A stretch of 64,000 bases of DNA from NCBI RefSeq assembly GCF_014396385.1, contig NZ_CP060716.1, positions 1,674,001 through 1,738,000 on the forward strand, read 5' to 3'. The first letter of the stretch is position 1; every line of letters starts with the position of its first letter. This DNA comes from Leucobacter denitrificans (GTDB lineage: Bacteria; Actinomycetota; Actinomycetes; Actinomycetales; Microbacteriaceae). Shown in pieces: positions 35,211 through 44,092 of this stretch. Below the pieces are notes generated by a model that saw nothing but the letters and a program-made list of their open reading frames with translations, was not told the DNA's origin and did not search any database. Position numbers and translations under genes: made by a program.

Positions 35211-37277
35211 TTAGTGCACCAAAGCGTCCACTGAAGCGGGGTGTTGCGCGCCCACAAGGGCAACGCGTAGCGCGCTCGCCGCGACGCGGTCGGTTTCGCG
35301 CAGCATCGTGGGGTCGGTGCCGGGCATCGGGCCGATGATGGTGTCGTGCACGGTGTCATCGACAGGAATGCCAGCGGCGTGGATCGCGGGGTCGAGCTCG
35401 CCCGACTCGCCAATGAGCAACCCCGTTGCTGCGTCGATATCGAAGCTGCGCGAGATGTACGCCAGGTCGGCGTCGCCGGTGCGCGAGGCAACCGTGAAGG
35501 GGCGGGCTCGCCCGCTGTCGACGAGCTCTCGGGTGAGTGGATCGGTAGTCGCCGTCACGTCTGCCGAGTGCATCCACGCGTCAATAAGCCCGGTGCCCGA
35601 GACGCGGGAACCGGGAACCGAGTGAGACTCGGCGGTGAAGCCTTCTTCGGTGACGGTGACCTGACCGCTCGGCCCGATGAAGCGCACGAGCCCGGCCTCC
35701 ATGAGTGCGAGCAGTTGCTGGTTGCGGAACGCGGGCGGACCCGATCCGACCATGCCGCCAATGCGGAACAGTTCGGCAAACCCTGACGCCCGCGACTCCG
35801 CGTCGAACCCGCCGAAGGTGCCGGTGCGAGAGGTGAACCCGCGCGCCGAACTGATCGACCAGAGCCCAGCCTTGAGCGCACTGTCGCGGCCCAAAGTGCC
35901 CTCGGTGAGGTCCTCGGTGACACGCGCGGCGATCCACCGCTGAAAATCGTCGGCGTCTGAGAACGAGCGGTTCGCAGGATCGAGCTCGCGCGCGATCTCG
36001 AAGCGGTCAGCGGTGTCGACGAAGTAGGGGGCAACTGCGTCCTCGAACTCGCGAGCAACCTCGGTCGTGTCGGTCGCGTGCGGGCGAGCGAGAATCTCGT
36101 CGAGCTTGGCTTCGAGGGCGCGCACGAGCGCGGAGTGATCCACAAGGGCATCGGGCCGCACCCGGCTCAGCGTCGACGCATAGTCAAACATCGCGTCGGC
36201 GATGATTCGCGGCCAGAACTGCCGATCGAAATCGAGCGGCCGCGGTTCGCGAGTCCAGTCGACCGAGCGCAGGTAGCGCTGCTCGGAACGCGGGGGGAGC
36301 GAACCGTACAGCGTCTTCGCGCGAAACGGAATGCCGCGCCGCGACGTAACGTGCAGGCGGGGTTCGTTGCCCGACGCCTCGTAGCGTAGGCCGCCGGGGG
36401 CGTGCGGATCCACCACGAAGCGACCGCCCCGCTCGGCGGTGAGCAGTGCCATAGTGTCGAAGAACCCCATGCCGAGGCCGCGCACGATCACGTCGGTGCC
36501 GGCCGCAATTTCGCTGAGATCTTGGTCGATCGGGCTCGCGGGCCGCACCCACACGAGGTCTGGCCGGTCTTCGAGCTGGTGGGCAAGCCGCGACTCGGGC
36601 ACCGTGTTGCCGCGCGGCAGCCACCCGGTCGCGAGAATGACGGAATGCGCCGAAACCTGAGCGCCGTCGCTGAGCGTGATGCGCTCGAGATCGCCTTCGC
36701 GGCGAATCGAAATTGCGCGGGCTTCGTGGCGGATCACGGCAACGTCGCCAGGCAGCGACGCAATTGCGCGGTCGTAGTTCCAACGCAAATACTCGCCGTA
36801 GAGCGCGCGGCTCGGGTGCGACTCGGGCACGGTTGCGAGAAGCTCCTCGCGGAAGCTCACGGCGAAGCCCTCGCGTGCCGGGAACTCGCGATAGGTGGCG
36901 CTCCGAGATTCTGGGATTGCCGAGATGCGCTCCTCGAGCACGTGTACGTGGGCGCCCGACTCGGCGCTCACGAGATCCCACAGCGCGAGCAGGCTCCACT
37001 CGTAGAGCGTCGGCCCTTCGATGATCGGGCCCGCGACCGTGCTGCTCGGTTCGGTGAAGAGTGTGACGGCATCAGACAGCGTGTTCATGCACATTTCGCG
37101 AGTCTGATCGGTGGCCCAAACAGCCCCGGCACCCGATTCCTTGTCATCAATGACGTGGATCGTGAGCGGCCCACTGGGTGCCTGATCCGCACCGAGATAC
37201 GCCGAAATTCGTTCGAGCAGCGAGGCCCCTCGGGGGCCAGCGCCAACGATCGCGATGCTGGGCTGCAAATGCGTCAT
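35211..37277 (-). CDS. FAD/NAD(P)-binding protein (large two-dinucleotide-fold family)
   Basis: A 688-residue protein from ATG 37277. The N-terminal FAD motif is IVGAGPRGAS, followed by family features SGAGAVWATDQT, HSVILATGWLP and VIVRGLGMGFFDTMALL (second glycine-rich motif). This resembles the large NAD_binding_9/COG4529-type proteins, most of unknown reaction. An in-frame start at 37355 would add an unlikely Cys-rich leader. It is divergent from a peptide-type ABC operon that ends in a CMD/AhpD-like gene, and a shared regulatory region suggests one pathway. Confidence 0.82.
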   Translation of the reverse strand: MTHLQPSIAIVGAGPRGASLLERISAYLGADQAPSGPLTIHVIDDKESGAGAVWATDQTREMCMNTLSDAVTLFTEPSSTVAGPIIEGPTLYEWSLLALWDLVSAESGAHVHVLEERISAIPESRSATYREFPAREGFAVSFREELLATVPESHPSRALYGEYLRWNYDRAIASLPGDVAVIRHEARAISIRREGDLERITLSDGAQVSAHSVILATGWLPRGNTVPESRLAHQLEDRPDLVWVRPASPIDQDLSEIAAGTDVIVRGLGMGFFDTMALLTAERGGRFVVDPHAPGGLRYEASGNEPRLHVTSRRGIPFRAKTLYGSLPPRSEQRYLRSVDWTREPRPLDFDRQFWPRIIADAMFDYASTLSRVRPDALVDHSALVRALEAKLDEILARPHATDTTEVAREFEDAVAPYFVDTADRFEIARELDPANRSFSDADDFQRWIAARVTEDLTEGTLGRDSALKAGLWSISSARGFTSRTGTFGGFDAESRASGFAELFRIGGMVGSGPPAFRNQQLLALMEAGLVRFIGPSGQVTVTEEGFTAESHSVPGSRVSGTGLIDAWMHSADVTATTDPLTRELVDSGRARPFTVASRTGDADLAYISRSFDIDAATGLLIGESGELDPAIHAAGIPVDDTVHDTIIGPMPGTDPTMLRETDRVAASALRVALVGAQHPASVDALVH

Positions 37278-37323
37278 GAGATCCGTTTCGTGAAGTTGTG
37301 TTACGTCGAGAGTTTCACTTTTC

Positions 37324-37424
37324 TTATGTCTTCCATAACAATAGCAAGGGGTCAACGTGAAGATTCGTTGTCTTACCTACCGTTACGCCGAACGGCGTAC
37401 ATCACAGAACACCGCCAAATGGCG
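37324..37424. promoter_or_regulatory. Divergent regulatory region with three palindromes
   Basis: Between the FAD protein and the binding-protein gene are TTATG-TCTTC-CATAA (37324-37338), TACGCCG-AA-CGGCGTA (37384-37399) and CGCCA-AA-TGGCG (37413-37424). The last two are centred 27 nt apart and share the CGCC/GGCG core, so one repressor could bind both. No regulator gene is adjacent. The functional reading is inferred. Confidence 0.55.
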
Positions 37425-37442
37425 TGAACCCGAGGAGAATTC

Positions 37443-39083
37443 ATGAAGAAGCAACGTATCGCCTGGATCGGAGCCATAGCTGCCGCCGCCATAGCGATGA
37501 CGGGCTGCACCTCGGGTGCAAACGGTGCCGATGAGAACGGTGCCGAAACCACGGGTGGCACGCTCACCTACCTTGAGCCGCAGACCTGGAACACGCTCTA
37601 CCCGCCGCAGGCAGGGTTCTACCCGAACGGCGGCATCGTCAACCAGATCACCGACCGCCTGCTCTATCAGAACCCAGAGACGCTCGAACTCGAGCCGTGG
37701 ATCGCGACGGAGCTTCCAGAGGTCAATGACGACGCGACCGAGTATACGTTCAAGCTTCGCGAGGGCGTCACTTACTCTGACGGCACCCCGCTCGACGCAG
37801 AGAACGTTGTAAAGAACTTCGACCTTTACGGACTCGGCGATGAGGATCGCGCGCTCACTGTCTCAGAGGCGATCAACAATTACGACCACGGCGAGGTCAT
37901 TGACGAGCACACTGTGAAGTTCGTGTTCTCGGCACCGTCACCGGGCTTCGGCCAGGCGGTCTCGACCATCAACTCGGGCCTCGTCTCGAACGCGACACTC
38001 GAGCTCACGAACGAGGAGTTCGGCCCCGGCAATGCGACTGAAATCATTGGCAGTGGCCCCTTCGTCATCACCGACGAGAAGCTCGGCACTGAGATCAGCT
38101 TCGAGTCGCGAGATGACTACGACTGGGCGCCGCCGTCACTCGAACACCAGGGTGCGGCGTCACTTGACGGCCTGCACTACGTTGTCGCGGCTGAGGCGAG
38201 CGTTCGCGTCGGAACTGTTGTCGCAGGTCAGGCTGACATCGCGCGCCAGATTCCGGCACCCGATGAGTCGCAGTTTGAAGCAGACGGGTTGAACATCGTC
38301 GCCGCCTCCACGAACGGTGTGAACAACTCGCTGAACTTCAGGTTCGATCATCCGTTCCTTTCGGACATCAAGGTGCGCCAGGCGATCATCGCTGGCATCG
38401 ACCGCGAGGCCATCGTTTCGACGCTCTTCACCGACAGCTACCCACTCGCGACCGGCATTCTGGCGAAGGGTGCGCTTGGCTACACTGACACCTCTGAGTT
38501 CTACGAGTATGATCCGGCGCGCGCGGCAGAACTGCTCGACGAGGCGGGGTGGATCGAAGGTGCTGACGGCATACGCGAAAAGGACGGCCAGAAGCTCGAA
38601 CTCACCTTCAATGAGGCGCTCCCGCAGCCGCGCTCTCGCGAGGTCGTCACCCTCATCCAGGAGCAGCTCGGGGAGCTCGGCATCGGTGTCTCGCTCTTCG
38701 CTGGTGACCAGGCTGCACAGACCGCAGCACAAGTCGACCAGAACACGATTCAGGTGTACCACTCGATGGTTGGGCGCTCGGACTTCGATGTGCTGAAGTC
38801 GCAGCTGTCGGCCCAGAACCGCAACACCCTGCTGAATGGAGCCGCTGACGGCACGATCCACGACCAAAAGCTCGATGACCTGCTCTCGCAGATCGCATCA
38901 GTGCCTACGGCCGAGGAGCGCGCGAAGGCGTCTGCCGAAGCTCAGCTCTGGGCGGCAGAGAACGCGTACGTGCTGCCGCTCTTCGAAGAGCCGCAGGTCT
39001 TCGGCCTCACCGATAAGGTGCAGGGCTTCGAGACAGAGTCGGTTGGTCGGCCAACGTTCTACTCGGTGAGCCTGAATAAGTGA
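37443..39083 (+). CDS. Peptide-type ABC substrate-binding lipoprotein (CMD-linked cluster)
   Basis: A 546-residue SBP family 5 lipoprotein with lipobox MTGC (Cys22) and the hallmark FKLREGVTYSDGTPLDAENVVKNFD. A GAGGAG ribosome site precedes ATG 37443. With the two permeases, double ATPase and CMD/AhpD-like gene downstream, it matches, from memory, a recurrent gene set given only placeholder family names (TIGR04028-type binding protein). The ligand is unknown. Confidence 0.9.
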   Translation: MKKQRIAWIGAIAAAAIAMTGCTSGANGADENGAETTGGTLTYLEPQTWNTLYPPQAGFYPNGGIVNQITDRLLYQNPETLELEPWIATELPEVNDDATEYTFKLREGVTYSDGTPLDAENVVKNFDLYGLGDEDRALTVSEAINNYDHGEVIDEHTVKFVFSAPSPGFGQAVSTINSGLVSNATLELTNEEFGPGNATEIIGSGPFVITDEKLGTEISFESRDDYDWAPPSLEHQGAASLDGLHYVVAAEASVRVGTVVAGQADIARQIPAPDESQFEADGLNIVAASTNGVNNSLNFRFDHPFLSDIKVRQAIIAGIDREAIVSTLFTDSYPLATGILAKGALGYTDTSEFYEYDPARAAELLDEAGWIEGADGIREKDGQKLELTFNEALPQPRSREVVTLIQEQLGELGIGVSLFAGDQAAQTAAQVDQNTIQVYHSMVGRSDFDVLKSQLSAQNRNTLLNGAADGTIHDQKLDDLLSQIASVPTAEERAKASAEAQLWAAENAYVLPLFEEPQVFGLTDKVQGFETESVGRPTFYSVSLNK

Positions 39084-39093
39084 GCTTGAGTAA

Positions 39094-40113
39094 GTGACCG
39101 GTATCGAACTGTTGCGACGCGTGGGCCAGGCCATCCTGGTCCTCGCGCTCGCATACACGGTTGCCTTCATCCTGCTGAACGCGCTCCCCGGCGACGCGGT
39201 CATGGCGCGGTACGGCAACCCAGATCTTGGGCTGACGCCCGAACAGCTCGCCGAGATTCGGGCGTCGTACGGGGCGGATCAGCCGTTCATCGTGCGCTAC
39301 TTCGACTCGCTGTGGGCATTCATTCGCGGCGACTTCGGGTACTCGGTGAACAGCGGCACCCCGGTCGCGGTGCTCATCGCGGACGCGCTGCCGCGCACAC
39401 TCACCCTCGCGGTCATTGCGATCGTCGTCGCGATCTTTCTCGCGGTCGTGATCGCGTTCACCGCGAGCTACGGTAAGGGCGCCTGGTTGCGTACGATCTT
39501 CCGCAACCTGCCGCCGCTGTTTGTGTCGCTGCCAGTGTTCTGGATCGGCATCGTGTTCATTCAGATTTTCTCGTTCAAACTAGGCCTGATTCCCGCAATC
39601 GGGGCGGGGCCTGTGCAGCAGCTTATTTTGCCGGTGGCGACGCTCGCGATCCCTATTGCGGCACCGCTTGCGCAGGTGCTGCTGCGGAGCATCGATGAGG
39701 TGAGCGACCAGCCGTTCGTGAAGGTTGTGCGTGCGCGCGGCGCGAGCACGTCGTGGCTGCTCTGGCGCAACGTTGCCCCGAACGCGCTGCTCCCTGCGCT
39801 CACTATGGCGGGGCTGTTGTTCGGCGAACTCGTCGGCGGCGCGATCGTCACCGAGACCGTGTTCGGCCTGAACGGCATTGGCAGCCTCACTGCGCAGGCG
39901 GTCGCGCAGCGCGACACTGCGATTCTGCTCGCTGTGGTTGTTATTGCCGCGGTCGTGTTCGTGACCATCAATCTGCTCGTTGACCTTTTGTATCCGGTAC
40001 TCGACGCGCGGCTTCGCCGAAGCGGTGGATCGCGACGCAAGGCAAGCCGTCAAGAGCTCAGCAGTCGAGCAACTGCGTCCGCAATCCCGGTTTCGACAGG
40101 AGACGCCCAATGA
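39094..40113 (+). CDS. Peptide-type ABC permease (DppB-like)
   Basis: A 339-residue permease starting at GTG 39094. Features are ILLNALPGDAVMARYG at the N-terminus, VSLPVFWIGIVFI, and an EAA loop at VVRARGASTSWLLWRNVAPNA. The C-terminal tail overlaps the next gene by 4 nt. It forms a channel with the following permease. Confidence 0.92.
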   Translation: MTGIELLRRVGQAILVLALAYTVAFILLNALPGDAVMARYGNPDLGLTPEQLAEIRASYGADQPFIVRYFDSLWAFIRGDFGYSVNSGTPVAVLIADALPRTLTLAVIAIVVAIFLAVVIAFTASYGKGAWLRTIFRNLPPLFVSLPVFWIGIVFIQIFSFKLGLIPAIGAGPVQQLILPVATLAIPIAAPLAQVLLRSIDEVSDQPFVKVVRARGASTSWLLWRNVAPNALLPALTMAGLLFGELVGGAIVTETVFGLNGIGSLTAQAVAQRDTAILLAVVVIAAVVFVTINLLVDLLYPVLDARLRRSGGSRRKASRQELSSRATASAIPVSTGDAQ

Positions 40114-40997
40114 GCGTTCAGCAGCTCGACACATCGTCGCCGCAGGAGCCGCAGGAGCCGCAGGAAGCTCAGGTCGGGGCGCGTGTGCGCGGCCCGCGAT
40201 CCACATATTTGCGCATCGGCTTCATCTTGCCGGCGCTCGTGCTGCTCGTCGCGCTCGCATGGGCGGTCGCCCCGGGGCTCTTTGTGTCGGTGGGCCCGAC
40301 TGAGACGGTTGGCCCCGCGCTGCAGGCACCGAACGGGGCGCACTGGTTTGGCACCGACTCGACCGGGCGTGATCTTTACGCTCGCGTGGTCTATGGCGCC
40401 TCGCAGTCGATCACCGCGTCACTTATCGCTGTCGCGGTCGGCCTCATTGCGGGATCGCTCATCGGCATCACCGCGGGTGCCGTGGGCGGAAAGCTCGACG
40501 AGGTGCTCATGCGACTCATCGACGTGCTGCTTGCGATTCCGACGCTGCTGCTCTCGCTCAGCGTGGTCATTCTGCTCGGCTTCGGCACAGGCAATGCGGC
40601 GATTGCCGTTGGTGTGACGTCGGTTGCCGTGTTCGCTCGCCTCTCGCGCTCGCAGGTCGTGAGCGTGCGCACGAGCGAGTACATCGAGGCTGCCTACGGC
40701 TCGGGCGGCACGTTCTTCAGCGTGCTGGGCCGCCACATTCTTCCCAACTCGCTCACGCCGGTCATCGCGCTCGCGGCGCTGCAACTCGGGTCAGCGATCC
40801 TGCAGATCTCGACCCTCGGGTTCCTGGGCTACGGTGCTCCGCCGCCAACGCCCGAGTGGGGGCTGCTCATCGCCGAAGGACGAAACTACGTTGCGACAGC
40901 CTGGTGGCTCACGGTACTTCCGGGACTCGTCGTTGTACTCGTCGTGCTTGCGAGTAACCGCCTGAGCACACTTATTGGCCAAGGAGGCAAAGCATGA
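40110..40997 (+). CDS. Peptide-type ABC permease (DppC-like)
   Basis: A 295-residue permease. A Gln/Glu/Pro-rich tail (PQEPQEPQEAQ, from a short tandem repeat near 40139-40165) precedes the first membrane segment. The DppC hallmark FGTDSTGRDLYARVV and the EAA loop EAAYGSGGTFFSVLGRHILP follow. It overlaps both neighbours by 4 nt. Confidence 0.92.
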   Translation: MSVQQLDTSSPQEPQEPQEAQVGARVRGPRSTYLRIGFILPALVLLVALAWAVAPGLFVSVGPTETVGPALQAPNGAHWFGTDSTGRDLYARVVYGASQSITASLIAVAVGLIAGSLIGITAGAVGGKLDEVLMRLIDVLLAIPTLLLSLSVVILLGFGTGNAAIAVGVTSVAVFARLSRSQVVSVRTSEYIEAAYGSGGTFFSVLGRHILPNSLTPVIALAALQLGSAILQISTLGFLGYGAPPPTPEWGLLIAEGRNYVATAWWLTVLPGLVVVLVVLASNRLSTLIGQGGKA

Positions 40998-42703
40998 GTT
41001 CGCGAGATTCTGCGCTGCCACTGCTGCGCATCTCCGATCTGGCAGTGCAGTACAGCACGAGTCGCGGGCCCGTAGAAGCCGTGCGCGGCGTGAGCTTTGA
41101 TGTCGAAGCCGGTCAGACGACCGCGCTCGTCGGCGAATCTGGCTCCGGCAAGAGCACCGTTGCGCAGTCGGTCATCGGCCTGCTTGCCGGCAACGGTCGC
41201 ATCTCGCGGGGCAGTGTGACGCTCAACGAGCGGCGATATGGGCCGACCGAGCTCGTCGGTCTCTCCGAGCGCCGTTGGCGCGGCCTGCGCGGTCGATGCG
41301 TCGCGCTCATTCCCCAGGACCCCGGCAATTCGCTGAACCCGGTCGCCACCATCGGGTCGAGTATTGCAGAGGCGCTGCTGATCCACGGTGAAAAAGACCG
41401 CGGCAAGGTGCGCGCGCGAGTGCACGAACTGCTTGACCACGTCGGCATCGACGACCCCGTGCGCCGCGCCAAGCAGTACCCGCACGAGTTCTCGGGCGGC
41501 ATGCGTCAGCGCGTGCTCATCGCGGCGGCAATCGCGAATAATCCCGAACTCATCATCGCCGACGAGCCCACGAGCGCACTCGACGTCACCGTGCAGCGCA
41601 CCGTGCTCGACCTCATCGACCAGCTTCGCGAAGAGACCGGCACCGGCGTGCTATTCATCACGCACGACCTCGCGGTTGCGGCCGAGCGGGCGCAGAATGT
41701 GGTTGTCATGCGCGGTGGCGAGGTGCAGGAGCAGGGGCCAAGCGAGCGCGTGTTGCAAGCTCCCGAGTCTGAGTACACGAGGCAGCTGATTGCCGATGCG
41801 CCTGCGTTCGGTGCGCCGGTGGTGAGCGAGAGCATTCGCATTGTGGATCGGCCGACGGTCACCGATGACGAGGGGTACGTGTCGCGCGTGCCGGTTGCTT
41901 CGACGGCCGAGACGCTGCTCACCGTGAGTGGGCTTCGGCAAGAGTTCGGGGCGAAAGGCGACCCCTTTGTAGCTGTCGACGACGTATCGTTCACCGTCGC
42001 CCGAGGTACCACCCACGCGCTTGTCGGCGAGTCCGGGTCTGGCAAGACCACCACAGGTCGAGCACTCGCCGGGTTTGCGAAGCCGACCGCGGGGAGCATC
42101 ACGCTCGCCGGTGCCGACGGTGCTTCGCTCGACGTTACGTCGCTGGCCGGTTCGGCGCTGCGCGAGTACCGGCAGACCACCCAGCTCGTCTACCAAAACC
42201 CCTACGGCTCGCTCGACCCCAAGCGCACGATTGGGCAAACGCTCGCTGAGCCCCTGCGCAACTTCAAGATTGGGTCGAAGGCGGATCGGGGCGCGCGCGT
42301 CGCGCACGCCCTCGAACTCGTAGCCCTTCCCGCAGTGTTTGCACACCGTCGCCCTCGCGAGCTCTCTGGTGGTCAGCGGCAGCGAGCCGCGATCGCGCGA
42401 GCCCTCATCTTGGAACCCGACCTCGTGGTGCTCGACGAAGCCGTGTCCGCGCTCGACGTCACCGTGCAGGCGCAGATTCTACGACTGCTCGCGAGTTTGC
42501 AGCAAGAGCTCGGTCTCAGCTACGTGTTCATCTCGCACGACCTCGCCGTCGTGCGCCAGATTGCAGACACCGTCTCGGTGCTGCAGCGCGGCAAACAGGT
42601 TGAACACGGCGACACCGAAGAAGTGTTCAGCAACGCGAAGCACCCCTACACCAGGCAACTCATAGAGGCGATCCCCGGGCGTGCGCCCGTGTGGATGATT
42701 TAG
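40994..42703 (+). CDS. Fused double ATP-binding protein of peptide-type ABC transporter (DppD-DppF)
   Basis: 569 residues with two complete ATPase domains. The first has GESGSGKST, SGGMRQR and IIADEPTSALD; the second GESGSGKTT, LSGGQRQR and VVLDEAVSALD. The second Walker B reads DEAVSALD rather than DEPTSALD but keeps the catalytic Glu. Fusing the two subunits makes a self-contained nucleotide-binding pair for the preceding permeases. Confidence 0.93.
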   Translation: MSSRDSALPLLRISDLAVQYSTSRGPVEAVRGVSFDVEAGQTTALVGESGSGKSTVAQSVIGLLAGNGRISRGSVTLNERRYGPTELVGLSERRWRGLRGRCVALIPQDPGNSLNPVATIGSSIAEALLIHGEKDRGKVRARVHELLDHVGIDDPVRRAKQYPHEFSGGMRQRVLIAAAIANNPELIIADEPTSALDVTVQRTVLDLIDQLREETGTGVLFITHDLAVAAERAQNVVVMRGGEVQEQGPSERVLQAPESEYTRQLIADAPAFGAPVVSESIRIVDRPTVTDDEGYVSRVPVASTAETLLTVSGLRQEFGAKGDPFVAVDDVSFTVARGTTHALVGESGSGKTTTGRALAGFAKPTAGSITLAGADGASLDVTSLAGSALREYRQTTQLVYQNPYGSLDPKRTIGQTLAEPLRNFKIGSKADRGARVAHALELVALPAVFAHRRPRELSGGQRQRAAIARALILEPDLVVLDEAVSALDVTVQAQILRLLASLQQELGLSYVFISHDLAVVRQIADTVSVLQRGKQVEHGDTEEVFSNAKHPYTRQLIEAIPGRAPVWMI

Positions 42704-42746
42704 TCTCGCCCGATCCCCCCTGCACTGACCCACCGAAGGACACACC

Positions 42747-44051
42747 ATGACTACCACCGCCAGCACCACCATCGCCGATGTGCTCGATGCGCTCACGGGC
42801 ATCAACTCGGGCGACCCATTCGACGTGGCCCGCGCTCGCCGCAGCGACGCCCGCGACCACGCGCAGGGGAGCTTTGCCGCACTGTTCCTTCCGGTCGACG
42901 CTTCGGACGTCAGCCTGCCCGAGCGTGCAGCGGTTGCGCTGTTCGTCGCTAGGCTCCACGAGCACGCTGCCGCCGTCGAGTTTTACGGTGCGCTGCTGCG
43001 TGAGACCGGCGGCGGGCAGGGGCTCGAGCCGCTCATTGTGGCGGAGGCCGAGCGTGCCGCGGGGCAGGGGCCGTACGGGGCGTTCAAAGCCGAGAACGCT
43101 GACGAGAGCGTTGAGGGCCCTGTGTATCGCGTCGACTCGATTGCGGCGGCAGCGTCGCTGGGCGACAGGCTGTCGGCTGCGCTCGAGCACGCGCACCTGC
43201 TTGTCTTGCACCCGCGAGATGCGGCACGCGAGCACCTCGGTGCGCTACTCGACGCAGGTTGGAGCAGCACCGGCATCGTGACGCTGTCGCAGCTTGTGTC
43301 GTTCCTTTCGTTCCAGCTACGCGTTGCTCACGGGTTGTCAGCAATTCGCGAGGCCGCCGGTGAGTCGACCGTCACGACCGAGGGTCTTGCTGAGCTTGCT
43401 GCTCGAGTGGCCGAGGCGGCTCGCGAGCGTGTCGGCAATGCGTCGGTTACCGCAGCCAGTGAGTCGTTGCCCGATGCGCCCCGCGTCACCGAGCCGCCGC
43501 GCTTTACCCAGGATTCGCTTGGTTGGAAGCCGTGGCTTGAGCCACTGCCGAAGGCGGAGTTCACCGAGCGGCACCATGAGGGCCTCGTGAAGCCCGAACG
43601 CATCAACATGCCGTACTTCAGGTTGCTCGCCCGCGACCCCGAGGCGTTGCGCGAGCGCACCCTCACCGACCTCGACATCTTTTTCAACACCGACGCCGGG
43701 CTGCCTCGCGCCGAGCGCGAGTTTGCCGCCGCTGCCGCTTCGCGCGAGAACGGATGTGTGTACTGCGCGTCAGTGCACTCGCGGGCTGCGAGCGAGCAGG
43801 GGTTGCCTTTCGACACCGTGCAGCGTCTGCTTGATGAGGGTGTGACAGTGCGGCTCGATCCACGTCTTGATGCGATCGTTGATGCGACAGTCGCGCTTAC
43901 CCAGACGCCGCCGCGGTTTGGTGCTGAAGAGGTGGCCGCGCTTCGCGAGGTCGGGCTCGACGAACTCGAGCTGCTCGACGTCGTGCAGGCCGGCTCGTTC
44001 TTCAACTGGGCGAACCGCCTCATGCTCTCCATCGGCGAGCCGACAACATAG
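42747..44051 (+). CDS. Fused CMD-domain / AhpD-like alkylhydroperoxidase-family protein
   Basis: 434 residues in two halves. The N-terminal half (about 1-205) resembles the CMD-domain protein family that accompanies this transporter and lacks a CXXC site. The C-terminal half (about 245-434) is AhpD-like with the redox motif ENGCVYCASVHSR. From memory these correspond to the two families placeholder-named Avi_7170 and Avi_7169, normally separate genes. GAAGGA precedes ATG 42747. The likely role is redox handling of the imported compound, but no reaction is established. Confidence 0.78.
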   Translation: MTTTASTTIADVLDALTGINSGDPFDVARARRSDARDHAQGSFAALFLPVDASDVSLPERAAVALFVARLHEHAAAVEFYGALLRETGGGQGLEPLIVAEAERAAGQGPYGAFKAENADESVEGPVYRVDSIAAAASLGDRLSAALEHAHLLVLHPRDAAREHLGALLDAGWSSTGIVTLSQLVSFLSFQLRVAHGLSAIREAAGESTVTTEGLAELAARVAEAARERVGNASVTAASESLPDAPRVTEPPRFTQDSLGWKPWLEPLPKAEFTERHHEGLVKPERINMPYFRLLARDPEALRERTLTDLDIFFNTDAGLPRAEREFAAAAASRENGCVYCASVHSRAASEQGLPFDTVQRLLDEGVTVRLDPRLDAIVDATVALTQTPPRFGAEEVAALREVGLDELELLDVVQAGSFFNWANRLMLSIGEPTT

Positions 44052-44092
44052 CTACGGGGATTCGGCTCAGGCAGGCGGCGTAGGCTAGTGGG

